Positions 28,029 through 36,945 are shown, counted from the stretch's first letter. The stretch: 64,000 bases of DNA from Alkalihalobacillus deserti (GCF_020734105.1 NZ_JAJAFR010000001.1:310001-374000), one strand, 5' to 3'. Notes: generated by a model from the sequence alone, not told the origin. Program-made: numbers and translations.

Positions 28029-28045
28029 GTAACAATTAGATTACA
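28029..28045 (-). promoter_or_regulatory. WalR box
   Basis: On the minus strand TGTAAT-CTAAT-TGTTAC exactly fits the WalR consensus TGTWAH-N5-TGTWAH. It lies about 80-95 bases upstream of the LysM/3D gene start. Related half-sites (TGTAAC, TGTTAT) recur nearby. B. subtilis yocH is a WalR target. Confidence 0.82.
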
Positions 28046-28153
28046 TAAATAACAGTTAGATGATAGGAAGGTTACAAGCCTTGAAAATTTTTACACATTG
28101 TGATTATTTTAGCCTGATCGTTACATATTTTTGTGGAAAGTTATGGGACAACT

Positions 28154-28186
28154 AAAAAAGGTATCACTGTATAAACAGTAATACCT
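28154..28186 (-). terminator. Terminator of the first universal stress gene (minus strand)
   Basis: On the minus strand GGTATTACTGT and ACAGTGATACC form a stem followed by T6. Confidence 0.88.
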
Positions 28187-28211
28187 GATCTTTGAAAGTA
28201 AATAAGTACTC

Positions 28212-28649
28212 CTACTTCCTAACAATCAAAACATCGCACTTAGCACGCCTTGCTATGTTTTCAGACACACTACCAATTAAAATTCTTTCAACCGTATTAA
28301 TACCAGTTGCACGGGCAATAATTAAATCAACATTGAAAGCAGTGGCAATATCTTTAGGAAGTTTCACTTTCGGAGAACCGTGTTCAAGAACTGTTTCTAC
28401 ATCCGATAAACCTGTATCGATAGCGGCATTTTGATATTGTTTCAACAAATCTACTCCAAACTTTTCTGTTTCTTCAGCAAAAGTTCTCTCATAATACTCA
28501 AATGAAGCCGCCGTTCTGTTATCGATTACATATGCTATAGCAAGTTTGACATCGTCTCCTGTTGCTAGTTTAATTGCTTTTTGTAATGCCAGTTCTGACT
28601 CAGCCGATCCATCGACTGCTACAAGTATTGTTTGATAATCCAAAGACAT
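28212..28649 (-). CDS. Universal stress protein, copy A
   Basis: The 145-residue UspA-fold protein begins DYQTILVAVDGSAESELALQ and ends with the nucleotide-binding-type region VDLIIARATGINTVERILIGS and CDVLIVRK. Compared with copy B (IIAGATG) the usual glycine is replaced by Arg (IIARATG), which may alter ATP binding. It is a tandem duplicate of copy B, including the upstream region. GGAGG sits before the start. Confidence 0.92.
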   Translation of the reverse strand: MSLDYQTILVAVDGSAESELALQKAIKLATGDDVKLAIAYVIDNRTAASFEYYERTFAEETEKFGVDLLKQYQNAAIDTGLSDVETVLEHGSPKVKLPKDIATAFNVDLIIARATGINTVERILIGSVSENIARRAKCDVLIVRK

Positions 28650-28691
28650 TCTGATCCTCCCTGTATATTATTGAATGATGTATTTGAGTTA

Positions 28692-28733
28692 AGCATAATG
28701 GATTTTTAATAATGATTAAGTGACATAGATCAC
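28692..28733 (-). promoter_or_regulatory. Crp/Fnr-type promoter of universal stress gene A
   Basis: GTGA-CATAGA-TCAC (28720-28733) is a Crp/Fnr palindrome. On the minus strand TATGCT (28697-28692) is a -10; the predicted start at 28685 puts the palindrome centre at -41.5, the class II activator position. There is no good -35. Confidence 0.75.
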
Positions 28734-28825
28734 GCTTTTGAAAACCTTCCCATAAATAATTTCACATTAGAACCGGAATACTCATTCTTCATTCCATACG
28801 TAAAATAAAGATCTACAGCTGAGTA

Positions 28826-29266
28826 CTACTGCTTTCTTACAATCAAAACATCGCATTTAGCACGTCTTGCAATGTTCTCAGACACGCTGCCAATTAAAAT
28901 TCTTTCAACGGCATTGATACCAGTCGCACCTGCAATAATTAAATCAACATTGAACTTAGTGGCGATATCTTTAGGGATCTTCACTTTCGCTGAACCGTGA
29001 TCAAGTACTGTTTCTACATCGAATACACCTGCGTCGGTAGCGTCTTTTTGGTATTTTTTTAACAAATTAACTCCAAACTTTTCTGCTTGTTCAGTAAGTG
29101 TTGGGTCATAATGCTCAATCGAAGCATATGTTCTAATATCAATGATATATGAGATAATAAGTTTTGCTTCTTCTTTTACTGCTAGTGTAATTGCTTTTTG
29201 TAACGCCAATTCTGACTCAGTCGATCCATCGACTGCCACAAGTATTGTTTGATAATCCAAAGACAT
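28826..29266 (-). CDS. Universal stress protein, copy B
   Basis: The 146-residue UspA-fold protein is closely similar to copy A in sequence. It keeps the canonical GATG-type loop (IIAGATGINAVERILIGSVSEN), so it is the more standard ATP-binding version. The tandem duplication, with nearly identical upstream sequence, appears recent. Usp proteins help survival under starvation or oxygen limitation. Confidence 0.92.
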   Translation of the reverse strand: MSLDYQTILVAVDGSTESELALQKAITLAVKEEAKLIISYIIDIRTYASIEHYDPTLTEQAEKFGVNLLKKYQKDATDAGVFDVETVLDHGSAKVKIPKDIATKFNVDLIIAGATGINAVERILIGSVSENIARRAKCDVLIVRKQ

Positions 29267-29309
29267 TCCTGATCACTCCCTGTATATTGTTGTTGATGTA
29301 TTTGAGTTA

Positions 29310-29351
29310 AGCATAATAGATTTTTTATAATGATTAAGTGACATAGATCAC
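29310..29351 (-). promoter_or_regulatory. Crp/Fnr-type promoter of universal stress gene B
   Basis: The same GTGA-CATAGA-TCAC palindrome (29338-29351) and TATGCT -10 (29315-29310) as in copy A, again placing the palindrome at -41.5 from the predicted start. Confidence 0.75.
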
Positions 29352-29566
29352 ACTTTTGAAAACCTTCTTTTTAGTCATTTATGAAAAGGTAATTCTTTTT
29401 AAGTACATAGGTTCTTAGGCAAGGGTACTAAAAATAAGGATAAAACTTCAAGGCTAGTGAAAAAGAGAAATACTGCTCTTGTTCAGAAACCCCTTTAGGA
29501 TTCCTTCACCAGAGCTATAATGCTCATTCTTCCTTTCTACGGTAAAATAAAAATATTAAAAAGTAG

Positions 29567-30347
29567 GTGATTAAAATAAACATTATAATAGCATCTGATT
29601 CTTTTAAGGGAAGCTTATCTTCTACGGACGTTTCGACTTCTATGAAACAGGGGGTTTTGAATGTGCTTCCGCATGCAAATGTTGAGTGTGTTCCTTTGGC
29701 GGACGGCGGGGAAGGAACGATAGATGCTTTAATCTCATATACGAAGGGTCAAATTTACACGGAAGAAGTTCAAGGTCCTTTAGGCGAGTTAGTTCGGGCG
29801 AAATAGGGTTTATTAGGAGACGGGAAAACAGCAATTATCGAAATGGCTGAAGCGTCAGGGTTAACTTTAATACCTAAAGAGAAATTAAATCCTTTAAAAA
29901 CCTCGACTTATGGAACTGGACAATTGATAAAAAAGCCCTTGATCCCGGTTGTCAGAAAATCATTATTGGAATTGGTGGTAGCGCAACAAACGACGGTGGA
30001 GCTGGGATGGCTGCTGCACTAGGGGTGAAATTTTTAGACTCCAAGCAAATGGAGCTACCTCTTGGTGGGGAAAGCCTCTTACACCTTGAAAGACAGATAG
30101 GCAAACAAGTTTCGGGAAGGTTCCATGGGGTGTGGCGATACGTGCGAAGAAATACGGAGTTCCTGCCGTTTGTATATCTGGTAGCTTAGAAAAGGGTTAC
30201 GAGAATCTATATGATCAAGGAATTAGCGCTTTTTTTAGTATTGTTAGTTCGCCTATGGAGCTACAAGAAGCGATGGAACAAGCAGGCCATCTTTTAGAGT
30301 TGACAACCGAGAATGTGTTACGTCTTTTGTCTGTAAAAAAAAGTTGA
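29567..30347 (+). pseudogene. Glycerate kinase pseudogene
   Basis: Remains of a GlxK-type glycerate kinase (normally about 380 residues). The N-terminus (IIIASDSFKGSLSSTDVS, PLADGGEGTIDAL) stops at TAG 29804-29806. The frame then continues (GKTAIIEMAEASGL), shifts at an A6 run near 29930, resumes as IIIGIGGSATNDGGAGMAAALG, loses a large internal part, and ends with VPAVCISGSLEKGYENLYDQGISAFFSI in another frame. At least one nonsense codon, two frame changes and an internal deletion. Confidence 0.9.
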
Positions 30348-30401
30348 CGGATTCATAACACTAGTTTATGATTAACCAAATAATACTATCATATTTCTCC
30401 T

Positions 30402-30493
30402 AAAGGGGAGTAGCTTTTACAGCAAAGTCGTCATTACGGAGTGTCCTGCTCCCGGCTTTGTTGGCGACGTTCGCGTTGTTAGCAAGACCTTTA
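30402..30493 (+). ncRNA. yybP-ykoY manganese riboswitch aptamer
   Basis: The leader has the conserved yybP-ykoY pieces: AAAGGGGAGTAGC (30402-30414), GTCGTCATTACGG, CTCCCGGCTTTGTTGGCGAC and GCAAGACCTTT (30482-30492), with 5' AAAGG able to close on 3' CCTTT. This Mn2+-sensing RNA controls Mn exporters and TerC-family genes. Here the first downstream gene is a DUF1232 protein and the second is TerC (YkoY). Confidence 0.93.
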
Positions 30494-30563
30494 CAATAGT
30501 TGGTAAAGGGCTTTATTTTCATGTTGAAAAACCTTTACCAATCCTATGGTAAAGGTTTTTTGT
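30488..30563 (+). promoter_or_regulatory. Riboswitch expression platform (terminator/antiterminator)
   Basis: AAAAACCTTTACCA (30527-30540) and TGGTAAAGGTTTTTT (30547-30561) form an intrinsic terminator. The upstream CCTTTAC (30489-30495) and TGGTAAAGG (30501-30509) can form an alternative hairpin with the same sequences, giving a switch coupled to the 3' aptamer strand. Confidence 0.82.
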
Positions 30564-30604
30564 TTTTCCAGTACAAAAAAGAACGGTTAAAGGTGGTGGT
30601 CAAG

Positions 30605-30880
30605 TTGTTTAAGTTTTTGAAAAGATTTACATTCCTCTTGAAGTTTTGGAAACTAATACCGTTTCTAAAGGACTTTTTTACATCAAAAGAGGTACAAATT
30701 CACAAAAAAGTTTTAGCGGTTACGCTTATTGCTATTTATGCATTATTCCCGTTTGATATCATACCAGACTTCGTTGCTTTTTTTGGAATTCTTGATGATG
30801 TGATGCTCGCAACCTTTATTTTAACTAGAATGGTCAGTATAGCTCCACAATCTTTAAAAATCAAACATAATTTACTCTAA
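30605..30880 (+). CDS. YkvA-like DUF1232 membrane protein
   Basis: The 91-residue protein carries the DUF1232 signature ALFPFDIIPDFVAFFGILDD and two short membrane segments. I chose TTG 30605 after AAAGGTGGTGG; the earlier start at 30500 lies in the riboswitch terminator. Function unknown. It sits between the manganese riboswitch and the terC gene, so it is probably expressed with Mn excess. Confidence 0.82.
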   Translation: MFKFLKRFTFLLKFWKLIPFLKDFFTSKEVQIHKKVLAVTLIAIYALFPFDIIPDFVAFFGILDDVMLATFILTRMVSIAPQSLKIKHNLL

Positions 30881-31003
30881 TAAGGTTTAGATAAGTCGAT
30901 TGCTGTTAAAGTATGGAGTATATACCTAGACCCGATGTCTTGGATGAACCCCGATATCTATATAATTAACTATAAGAATAAGATAAGAGAGGATTTGAAT
31001 CAG

Positions 31004-31798
31004 TTGGACATTTCTTTACTACTTGAATACAGCTGGGTGCTAATCGTATTAATTCTGCTTGAAGGACTCTTGGCGGCTGATAATGCGCTAGTATTAGCAA
31101 TTATGGTTAAACATCTTCCAGAAGAACAAAGAAAGAAAGCTTTGTTTTACGGACTTGCAGGTGCCTTTGTTTTTCGTCTTGCTTCGCTTTTTGCGATATC
31201 ATTCCTCGTAGGTGTATGGCAAGTTCAAGCAATAGGGGCTTTATATTTATTATTTATTGCATGTAATCATATTTTCAGAAAAGTACTCATGAAAAAAGTA
31301 GAAGTGAAAAATGATGAAGTAAAGGAAGGTAAAAAATCAGGGTTTTGGGTCACAGTTCTCAAGATAGAGTTGGCTGATATTGCTTTTGCCGTTGATTCGA
31401 TTTTAGCAGCAGTCGCACTAGCTGTGGTCCTGCCTGATACACCTTTACCACATATTGGTGGTTTAGATGGAGGAAAGTTCTTAGTGATCTTCGCTGGAGG
31501 CTTTATTGGTCTAGTGATTATGCGTTTTGCAGCTACGTTATTTGTCAAATTACTTCATGCAAGACCAGGGTTAGAAATTGCCGCTTTTCTTATTGTCGGT
31601 TGGGTTGGAGTGAAGCTTGCCGTTTATACATTGTCACACCCTCAGTTAGCTGTCTTACCTGAAGCATTTGCTAAATCAACGGGTTGGAAAATGACCTTTT
31701 ATGGGGTGTTGATTTCGATTGTCTTAGGTGGTTGGTTTTTATCAAAAGATAAATCAATTAATGAAGAAGAACGGACGAAAGAAAATCAAAGTGCTTAA
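31004..31798 (+). CDS. ykoY: TerC-family membrane protein (YkoY)
   Basis: The 264-residue TerC protein has about seven membrane segments and the motifs EGLLAADNALVLAIMV and ELADIAFAVDSILA, whose acidic residues are typical of TerC metal transport. In B. subtilis the TerC proteins MeeF/MeeY (the latter is YkoY) help load Mn on exported proteins. TTG 31004 (protein starts like YkoY, LDISLLLEYSWVL) is better than 30935. It is the natural target of the upstream riboswitch. Confidence 0.92.
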   Translation: MDISLLLEYSWVLIVLILLEGLLAADNALVLAIMVKHLPEEQRKKALFYGLAGAFVFRLASLFAISFLVGVWQVQAIGALYLLFIACNHIFRKVLMKKVEVKNDEVKEGKKSGFWVTVLKIELADIAFAVDSILAAVALAVVLPDTPLPHIGGLDGGKFLVIFAGGFIGLVIMRFAATLFVKLLHARPGLEIAAFLIVGWVGVKLAVYTLSHPQLAVLPEAFAKSTGWKMTFYGVLISIVLGGWFLSKDKSINEEERTKENQSA

Positions 31799-31846
31799 TT
31801 AAATATTGATTAAAAAAGCATAAACCAACCTTGAAAAGATTTTAGA

Positions 31847-31885
31847 GGCTACTGAAAAAAGAGAAATTCACCTTTTTCGGTAGCC
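31847..31885. other. Hairpin between ykoY and the kinase gene
   Basis: GGCTAC-T-GAAAAA and TTTTTC-G-GTAGCC form a 13-bp stem with a wobble pair, but no T tract follows on the plus strand. It may be an inefficient terminator or an mRNA-stabilising structure. Confidence 0.6.
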
Positions 31886-31915
31886 TTGAGTATTAGGAGG
31901 GGGGATGAAATTGAG

Positions 31916-32590
31916 ATGGACCATATTGCGGAACTGATTAAACAAGTAGAGATTGTGGCAAGTAAAGAGAATGAACTTGTAACAGTCAAACAAATCCCTA
32001 ACCAACTGGAATGTATTGGTGTCGGTACTGATGCAGCTGTCTTTCGTTTGACTGATGCACCAAAGTTTGCTCTCAAAGTGTTCAGCCCTGGTAATCTTGA
32101 GAAACTTGAAATGGAAAAGCAGGTTTATGAAAAATTAGGACACTCAATCTATTATCCTGAGTTTTACGGGAATGGACTTAATTATCTTATACTTAGTTAT
32201 GAAGAAGGTTTAACCCTGTATGATTGTTTGCTCCAGGGAATACGGATTCCTGAACAAGCCATTAAAGATGTCGATGCGGCGAGAATATATGCATTAAGTA
32301 GGGGACTTAATCCAAGAGATATCCATCTGAAAAATATCCTCCTCCATGAAGGTCGAGCTAAATTAATAGATGTCTCTGAATATTTGAAACGAGGAAATGA
32401 TCTTAGGTGGGATTATCTTAAAAAAGGATATCAAGAGTATTATGATTTGATTAGTGGAAAATCGATTCCAACCTGGATGATTGAAACCGTAAGAAAGTGG
32501 TATAACCAAACAGAGCCTAGTCATTTTCACTATCAAGAGTTTGTAAAAAAACTTAGTAAGCTATTACGAATTGATTCTAAATTTAAATAA
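31916..32590 (+). CDS. Small protein kinase-like protein (YrzF type)
   Basis: This 224-residue protein has a minimal kinase fold: a glycine-rich-like loop (IGVGTDAAVFRL), an ATP-lysine in FALKVF, a catalytic loop LNPRDIHLKNILL (HRD changed to PRD, Asp and Asn kept) and DVS where DFG is expected. It resembles B. subtilis YrzF-type kinases; activity is plausible but the changes are notable. The start choice is uncertain (ATG 31916 lies 12 bases after AGGAGGGGGG). Confidence 0.72.
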   Translation: MDHIAELIKQVEIVASKENELVTVKQIPNQLECIGVGTDAAVFRLTDAPKFALKVFSPGNLEKLEMEKQVYEKLGHSIYYPEFYGNGLNYLILSYEEGLTLYDCLLQGIRIPEQAIKDVDAARIYALSRGLNPRDIHLKNILLHEGRAKLIDVSEYLKRGNDLRWDYLKKGYQEYYDLISGKSIPTWMIETVRKWYNQTEPSHFHYQEFVKKLSKLLRIDSKFK

Positions 32591-32683
32591 TCACTTTGTA
32601 ACGTTTCTATAAAATCCTTCGTTTTAATAATAAGATGGCATTAGCATTTCTTAAGTTGTATATCTGATTTTAGAGGTGAAGTG

Positions 32684-33157
32684 ATGGGAATGATATTTAT
32701 GTTATTTGCTCTGTTACTTACCATTGTAATTGTTTCCTTAATTTCTTTAGGTGCGAAGCGGGTTACAACTAAGTTAAATGAGGAGGAGAGGGAAGATATG
32801 GTGAAACAGATGTATCAATACGCGGTTGCATTTATTACGCTAATCATGGTAATTGGTGGAGGGGTTTTTGCCTTTATGTCAATCGCAGATTATATTTCTC
32901 CTAACACGTATGTAGAGTCTTTTGAAGACTACAGGAGCATGAGGGAATATAAATCTGAAGACGATAACGTCACTAAAGAAGTTTCTGAGGAAGAACTGCG
33001 GGACCGATACGATTCAATGATTCAACAACAATTGGATAACAGTAAGCAATCGGCTTTAAATAGTTTCATTAAAAGCTTAGGTTGGATTTTAATTCCGCTT
33101 CCCATCCTAATTTTCTTTCAACGACGGATAAATCAAGATAGAAAACAGATCAAATAA
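32684..33157 (+). CDS. Two-TM hypothetical membrane protein
   Basis: The 157-residue protein has an N-terminal membrane segment (about 1-22), another at about 45-65, an acidic loop (EDYRSMREYKSEDDNVTKEVSEEELRDRYD) and a hydrophobic segment near 130-147. No recognised family. ATG 32684 follows AGAGGTGA. Confidence 0.7.
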   Translation: MGMIFMLFALLLTIVIVSLISLGAKRVTTKLNEEEREDMVKQMYQYAVAFITLIMVIGGGVFAFMSIADYISPNTYVESFEDYRSMREYKSEDDNVTKEVSEEELRDRYDSMIQQQLDNSKQSALNSFIKSLGWILIPLPILIFFQRRINQDRKQIK

Positions 33158-33196
33158 AACATCTGAGCGAACAAGAAGTGTTCGCTTAGATGTTTT
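33156..33196. terminator. Bidirectional terminator
   Basis: AAAACATCTGAGCGAAC and GTTCGCTTAGATGTTTT form a 17-base stem with one mismatch between two convergent genes, with T/A tracts on both sides. Confidence 0.92.
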
Positions 33197-33203
33197 ACTT
33201 TTT

Positions 33204-33887
33204 CTATGCTACTGTGAGTACAGAGATTTGGTCTTCAAAATTGGTATCCCGTTTTAGTGGATAATGACGCACTTGATTTTTTTCGTGTATATAAAGATCA
33301 ATGTCACTCTCGTTCCCTACAAATTCAATTTGAATTCCTTGTTTGTTGTAAAGTCGAAAGGTTTGTAGACAATGAGTGGGATTCGTGTCACTAGGCAGTT
33401 TATGTCTACATAACCCACTCTTAATACTATGGCTAAATCCACGTTTTGTGAGGTAACTTAATATGTTTTCAACAAATGGATCAACGACATCAAAGGCATA
33501 CGCTTCAATGGGATGATTAAAATAATTAATATTTAACTCAGTTTGAATATGGATTTTTTGATCGCGAAATGTAATAGGTGTATAAAAAGGCAATGTAAAT
33601 GAAAACGGAATTATTTGCTCTTCATAAGGTTTAACGACTACTGGTTCCGTAATCTTTATTTCCAAAACAGGCTCAGTAACATCACGGAATTCAGTCATCT
33701 CATCATCAAATCTATGGAACTCTGTGTCTACATGAATATAAATTTCCGAAATGGTTTGTTCAACCTTACCACCAAAAACATGAACTTCGCCATGGACCTC
33801 TTTGCCTCGCTCAATTTTTCCTTGATATAGAACGGTATTTACTTTAGCGGACCCAATACCTATTGAAGAAAATATTCTTTCAAACAT
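33204..33887 (-). CDS. spo0M: Sporulation-control protein Spo0M
   Basis: The 227-residue arrestin-like protein begins MFERIFSSIGIGSAKVNTVL and has GEVHVFGGKVEQTISEIYIHV and PFSFTLPFYTPIT, typical of Spo0M, which modulates early sporulation (phosphorelay). The minus-strand ATG at 33887 follows GGGAGAGAGG; the long N-terminal extension to 34082 is out of family. Slightly shorter than the B. subtilis protein (about 258). Confidence 0.92.
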   Translation of the reverse strand: MFERIFSSIGIGSAKVNTVLYQGKIERGKEVHGEVHVFGGKVEQTISEIYIHVDTEFHRFDDEMTEFRDVTEPVLEIKITEPVVVKPYEEQIIPFSFTLPFYTPITFRDQKIHIQTELNINYFNHPIEAYAFDVVDPFVENILSYLTKRGFSHSIKSGLCRHKLPSDTNPTHCLQTFRLYNKQGIQIEFVGNESDIDLYIHEKNQVRHYPLKRDTNFEDQISVLTVA

Positions 33888-34082
33888 AAACCTCTCTCCC
33901 TCCGAAAATGTTTCTATAATATATGCAACTTTCAATAAAGTTCTTGTACTTATAGGTTGTTTAAAGAGAATTGATTTTTCTTCTTTTAGATCAAACTTTA
34001 TTATATTGATAGGATACCAATTTTTTGAGCAACTAACTACTGAAATATGAAAAAAAGTGTGTTTTTTATTAAGTCTTTTCAT

Positions 34083-34518
34083 GATAATCTGTGATACACG
34101 TACACTTCCAGAAATAAGGTAGCGAGATTAGCACTAATCTAGTGTAACACTTTTATCGGTTTAGCCACCATTATATTGGTAGAATGAAAGCTAAAGAGAT
34201 AGAAAGGGTTATCTATTTATCAGCTTTCTAATGTTTTTTGTCCGAAGGTGTAACCGTATCATCGCTGGTACTTGTTATGTGAAAAAGCTTATATTGAACT
34301 ATATAAAGAGAAATTATTAGACCGGAGCAGTTTCATTTCAGTCAAGTATCGAAATCGACACACACCTTATTCAAACAGCTGTGAAGAGTAAACTTTTCTA
34401 GAATCACTCTAACCGGTAAAATCATTTCGTTTGAAAAGTGAAATTTTACCAGTATACTTAATCTATTTTTTTGCCGAAAAGGCTAACATCATCCTCTGCT
34501 ATAATAAAATTGCTAGGT
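34083..34518. other. Gene-free stretch left of a transposase remnant
   Basis: No supported gene. Terminal inverted repeats of the adjacent insertion sequence are not identifiable by eye. Confidence 0.4.
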
Positions 34519-35150
34519 AAACCTTACTTGTATGGGTTTTTCCAAAGCAGTCATATCCTCTTCTGTTATTCTGCGGCTCCGAATCGCTTCTAACGGGTTT
34601 GAGGATTTTTCTTTTGCCGTTTTTTTGAGAGTTGTAAAAACGATTGATCCCTTTTCTTAAAGCTGTATGATGATGTTTTTAATTTAGACAAGAAGATCAT
34701 GATTTTTCATTGCTGTGTAATTGTGACTATTGGCATGTTCAATCTGATAACGAGTATTTTTTTGTTGATTATAGCCTTATTTTTCGATTTTCCAACGGAT
34801 CCGACCCGCGACAATCAGTCTTCTGCATTCTTCTTTGTTATTTTTAAGTCCGTGATAAATACAAACTGAATGTTTTTTCCATCCTCTGTTTCTAGCATGG
34901 ATTCTATTAGATTACCGGTTCTTTCGTTATAGGAAATGTCATTTGCCCAAAAAGATTATCCTGCTTTTGACTTTGTTCAATTTCTTTTATTGATTTGAAT
35001 TCGGACGCAATGCTTTTGATTCTGCCTTCTTTAAATCGGCATAAGTATTTCCATTTATACTTATCACAACGACTAAATACAGATTCGCATGCATAAAGGC
35101 CAGAGCTGTTATTCAAACCGATCCGACATTAGCAGAGAGTGAGATGTAAA
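34519..35150 (-). pseudogene. DDE transposase remnant (IS4-like)
   Basis: Minus-strand pieces spell a decayed transposase. From 35116 downward: LYACESVFSRCDKYKWKYL, RFKEGRIKSIASEFKSI, then FVFITDLKITKKNAED with a stop, a shifted piece containing IEHANSHNYTAMKNHD, and finally KEKSSNPLEAIRSRRITEED ending at TAG near 34521. The N-terminal half is missing and several stops/frameshifts are present. It marks an old insertion just left of the catabolic region. Confidence 0.82.
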
Positions 35151-35180
35151 TCTTGAATGTTCTCCACTTTTCTAAGGAAA

Positions 35181-35194
35181 TGTAAGCGCTTAGT
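35181..35194 (+). promoter_or_regulatory. Candidate cre (CcpA) site before the beta-oxidation operon
   Basis: TGTAAGCGCTTAGT contains the perfect palindrome TAAGCGCTTA and matches the cre consensus TGWAANCGNTNWCA except at its last two bases. It lies about 105 bases upstream of the first gene, where a catabolite-repression site is plausible. Confidence 0.5.
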
Positions 35195-35299
35195 TCCTTA
35201 TATTTAAGGTACAAAAAACCTAAGAAAAATAATACTATTTAAATAATCAAACAATTTAAATTAAAGATGAAATATAAATTTACACAGGGAGGGCTTAAC

Positions 35300-36154
35300 A
35301 TGACAAAAGTAATTGGGGTAGTAGGATCAGGGACGATGGGTGGAGCGATTGCTCATCAAGCTGCCATTTCAGGATTTACGGTTATTCTACGAGATGTGGA
35401 ACAACGTTTTTTAGATAACGCATTAGCTCGCATGCAAAAATTAATGGATCGACAAATTACAAAAGGGAAATTAACGGAGGAACAAAAAGTAGAGATCATC
35501 CAACGAATTACGTTTACAACTAATTTAGAGGATATGAACGACTGTGGAGTTGTCATTGAAGCAATCATTGAAGACTTAGAAGCGAAAAAAGAAGTTTTTC
35601 GCAATTTGGATGAAATTCTTAGACCTGAAGCGATTATTGCTTCAAATACATCATCTATGTCAATCACAGATATTGCATCAGCAACAAATCGTCCTGAACG
35701 TGTAGCTGGTATGCACTTTTTTAATCCTCCACAAGTAATGAAGCTAGTCGAAGTAGTGAGAGGATACGAGACTAGTGATGAAACAGTAAAGGAATTAAAG
35801 AAACTTTCAATCGATTTCAACAAAGAACCAATCGAAGTGAAGAAAGATACCCCTGGATTTATTGTCAACCGAATCATGATTCCACAATTTATTGAAGCTA
35901 TTCGTTTAGTCGAAGAAGGCGTGGCTAGTCCAGAGGATATTGATAAGGCCGTAACGCTTGGGCTGAATTATCCGATGGGACCATTTACACTGCAAGATTA
36001 CGCAGGCGTAGATATAGGTCTACATGTAATGGATTACTTCTATGAAGAGTTTAAAGATTCACGATTTGCAGCACCGCTAACGCTAAGAAATCTTGTTCGA
36101 GCTGGACGCGTTGGAAAAAAGGCAGGAGCAGGCTGGTACGATTACAACAAGTAA
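35300..36154 (+). CDS. 3-hydroxyacyl-CoA dehydrogenase
   Basis: This 284-residue NAD-dependent dehydrogenase of the Hbd/PaaH family has GSGTMGGAIAHQAA (NAD motif), SNTSSMSITDIA, GMHFFNPP with catalytic His, and a C-terminal helical domain (GLNYPMGPFTLQDYAG). It oxidises 3-hydroxyacyl-CoA (for example 3-hydroxyadipyl- or 3-hydroxybutyryl-CoA). ATG 35300 follows GGGAGGG. First gene of a tight operon with a crotonase, thiolase and ligase: a full lower beta-oxidation module. Confidence 0.93.
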   Translation: MTKVIGVVGSGTMGGAIAHQAAISGFTVILRDVEQRFLDNALARMQKLMDRQITKGKLTEEQKVEIIQRITFTTNLEDMNDCGVVIEAIIEDLEAKKEVFRNLDEILRPEAIIASNTSSMSITDIASATNRPERVAGMHFFNPPQVMKLVEVVRGYETSDETVKELKKLSIDFNKEPIEVKKDTPGFIVNRIMIPQFIEAIRLVEEGVASPEDIDKAVTLGLNYPMGPFTLQDYAGVDIGLHVMDYFYEEFKDSRFAAPLTLRNLVRAGRVGKKAGAGWYDYNK

Positions 36155-36168
36155 AAGGAGATGTAAAA

Positions 36169-36945
36169 ATGGAAACAGTAGAATACATTCTCGATGATAA
36201 TCACGTAGCGACGGTTTATTTAAATCGTCCTCCATATAATCCACTGAATACCCAATTATATCAAGAGATGGCAAGTCTCTTTGAAGAGTTAGAAAAGAAC
36301 CCGCTTGTTCGAGCTATTATTATTACAGGGAAAGGGGACCGTGCTTTTGCTGCAGGAGCCGATATAAATGAAATGATGAATTTGAATGGAGCAGAAATGC
36401 TAGAGATGTCCAGAGTATCTAGAGCGGCGTATGATAAAGTTGAAGCGATTAAAAAACCAGTCATTGCAGCTGTAAATGGTCTTGCTCTAGGAGGAGGCTG
36501 TGAATTAGCGCTTGCATGTGATTTTCGGATTTGCTCGTCCAATACAAAATTTGGTCTCCCTGAAATCAATTTAGGGATAATTCCAGGTGGTGGTGGCACA
36601 CAGCGTTTGCCTCGTTTAGTTGGTCAATCAAAAGCAAAAGAATTGCTATTCTTTGGTGAGATGATTGATTCAGAAAGAGCGGTTGAAGTTGGTCTTGTGA
36701 ATAAATCAGTTGAGCTAGAAGACCTTCTTTCAGAGGCAACAAGATGGGCTGAAAAATTAGCAGAAAAACCTAGCATTGCTATGCAAATGCTTAAGAAATC
36801 CATAAATCAAGGTGCAAGTGTTGATTTGCAATCAGGTTTGGATCTTGAAGCGGCTTGCTTTGGAAATGCATTCGCAAGTGAGGATCGTAAAGAAGGTATG
36901 CAATCTTTTGTAGATAAAAGAAAGCCACAATTTACTGGCAGATAG
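36169..36945 (+). CDS. Enoyl-CoA hydratase (crotonase)
   Basis: The 258-residue crotonase keeps both catalytic glutamates (GGGCELALACD and FGLPEINLGIIPGGGGTQRL) and the oxyanion-hole region FAAGADINEM. It hydrates trans-2-enoyl-CoA; in this operon it would supply the dehydrogenase upstream. Fourteen bases separate the genes and AAGGAGATG precedes ATG 36169. Confidence 0.93.
   Translation: METVEYILDDNHVATVYLNRPPYNPLNTQLYQEMASLFEELEKNPLVRAIIITGKGDRAFAAGADINEMMNLNGAEMLEMSRVSRAAYDKVEAIKKPVIAAVNGLALGGGCELALACDFRICSSNTKFGLPEINLGIIPGGGGTQRLPRLVGQSKAKELLFFGEMIDSERAVEVGLVNKSVELEDLLSEATRWAEKLAEKPSIAMQMLKKSINQGASVDLQSGLDLEAACFGNAFASEDRKEGMQSFVDKRKPQFTGR

Noticed and set aside
34907..35116. Minus-strand 69-codon open frame as a gene
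   Set aside because: It is one readable piece of the decayed transposase, not an independent gene.
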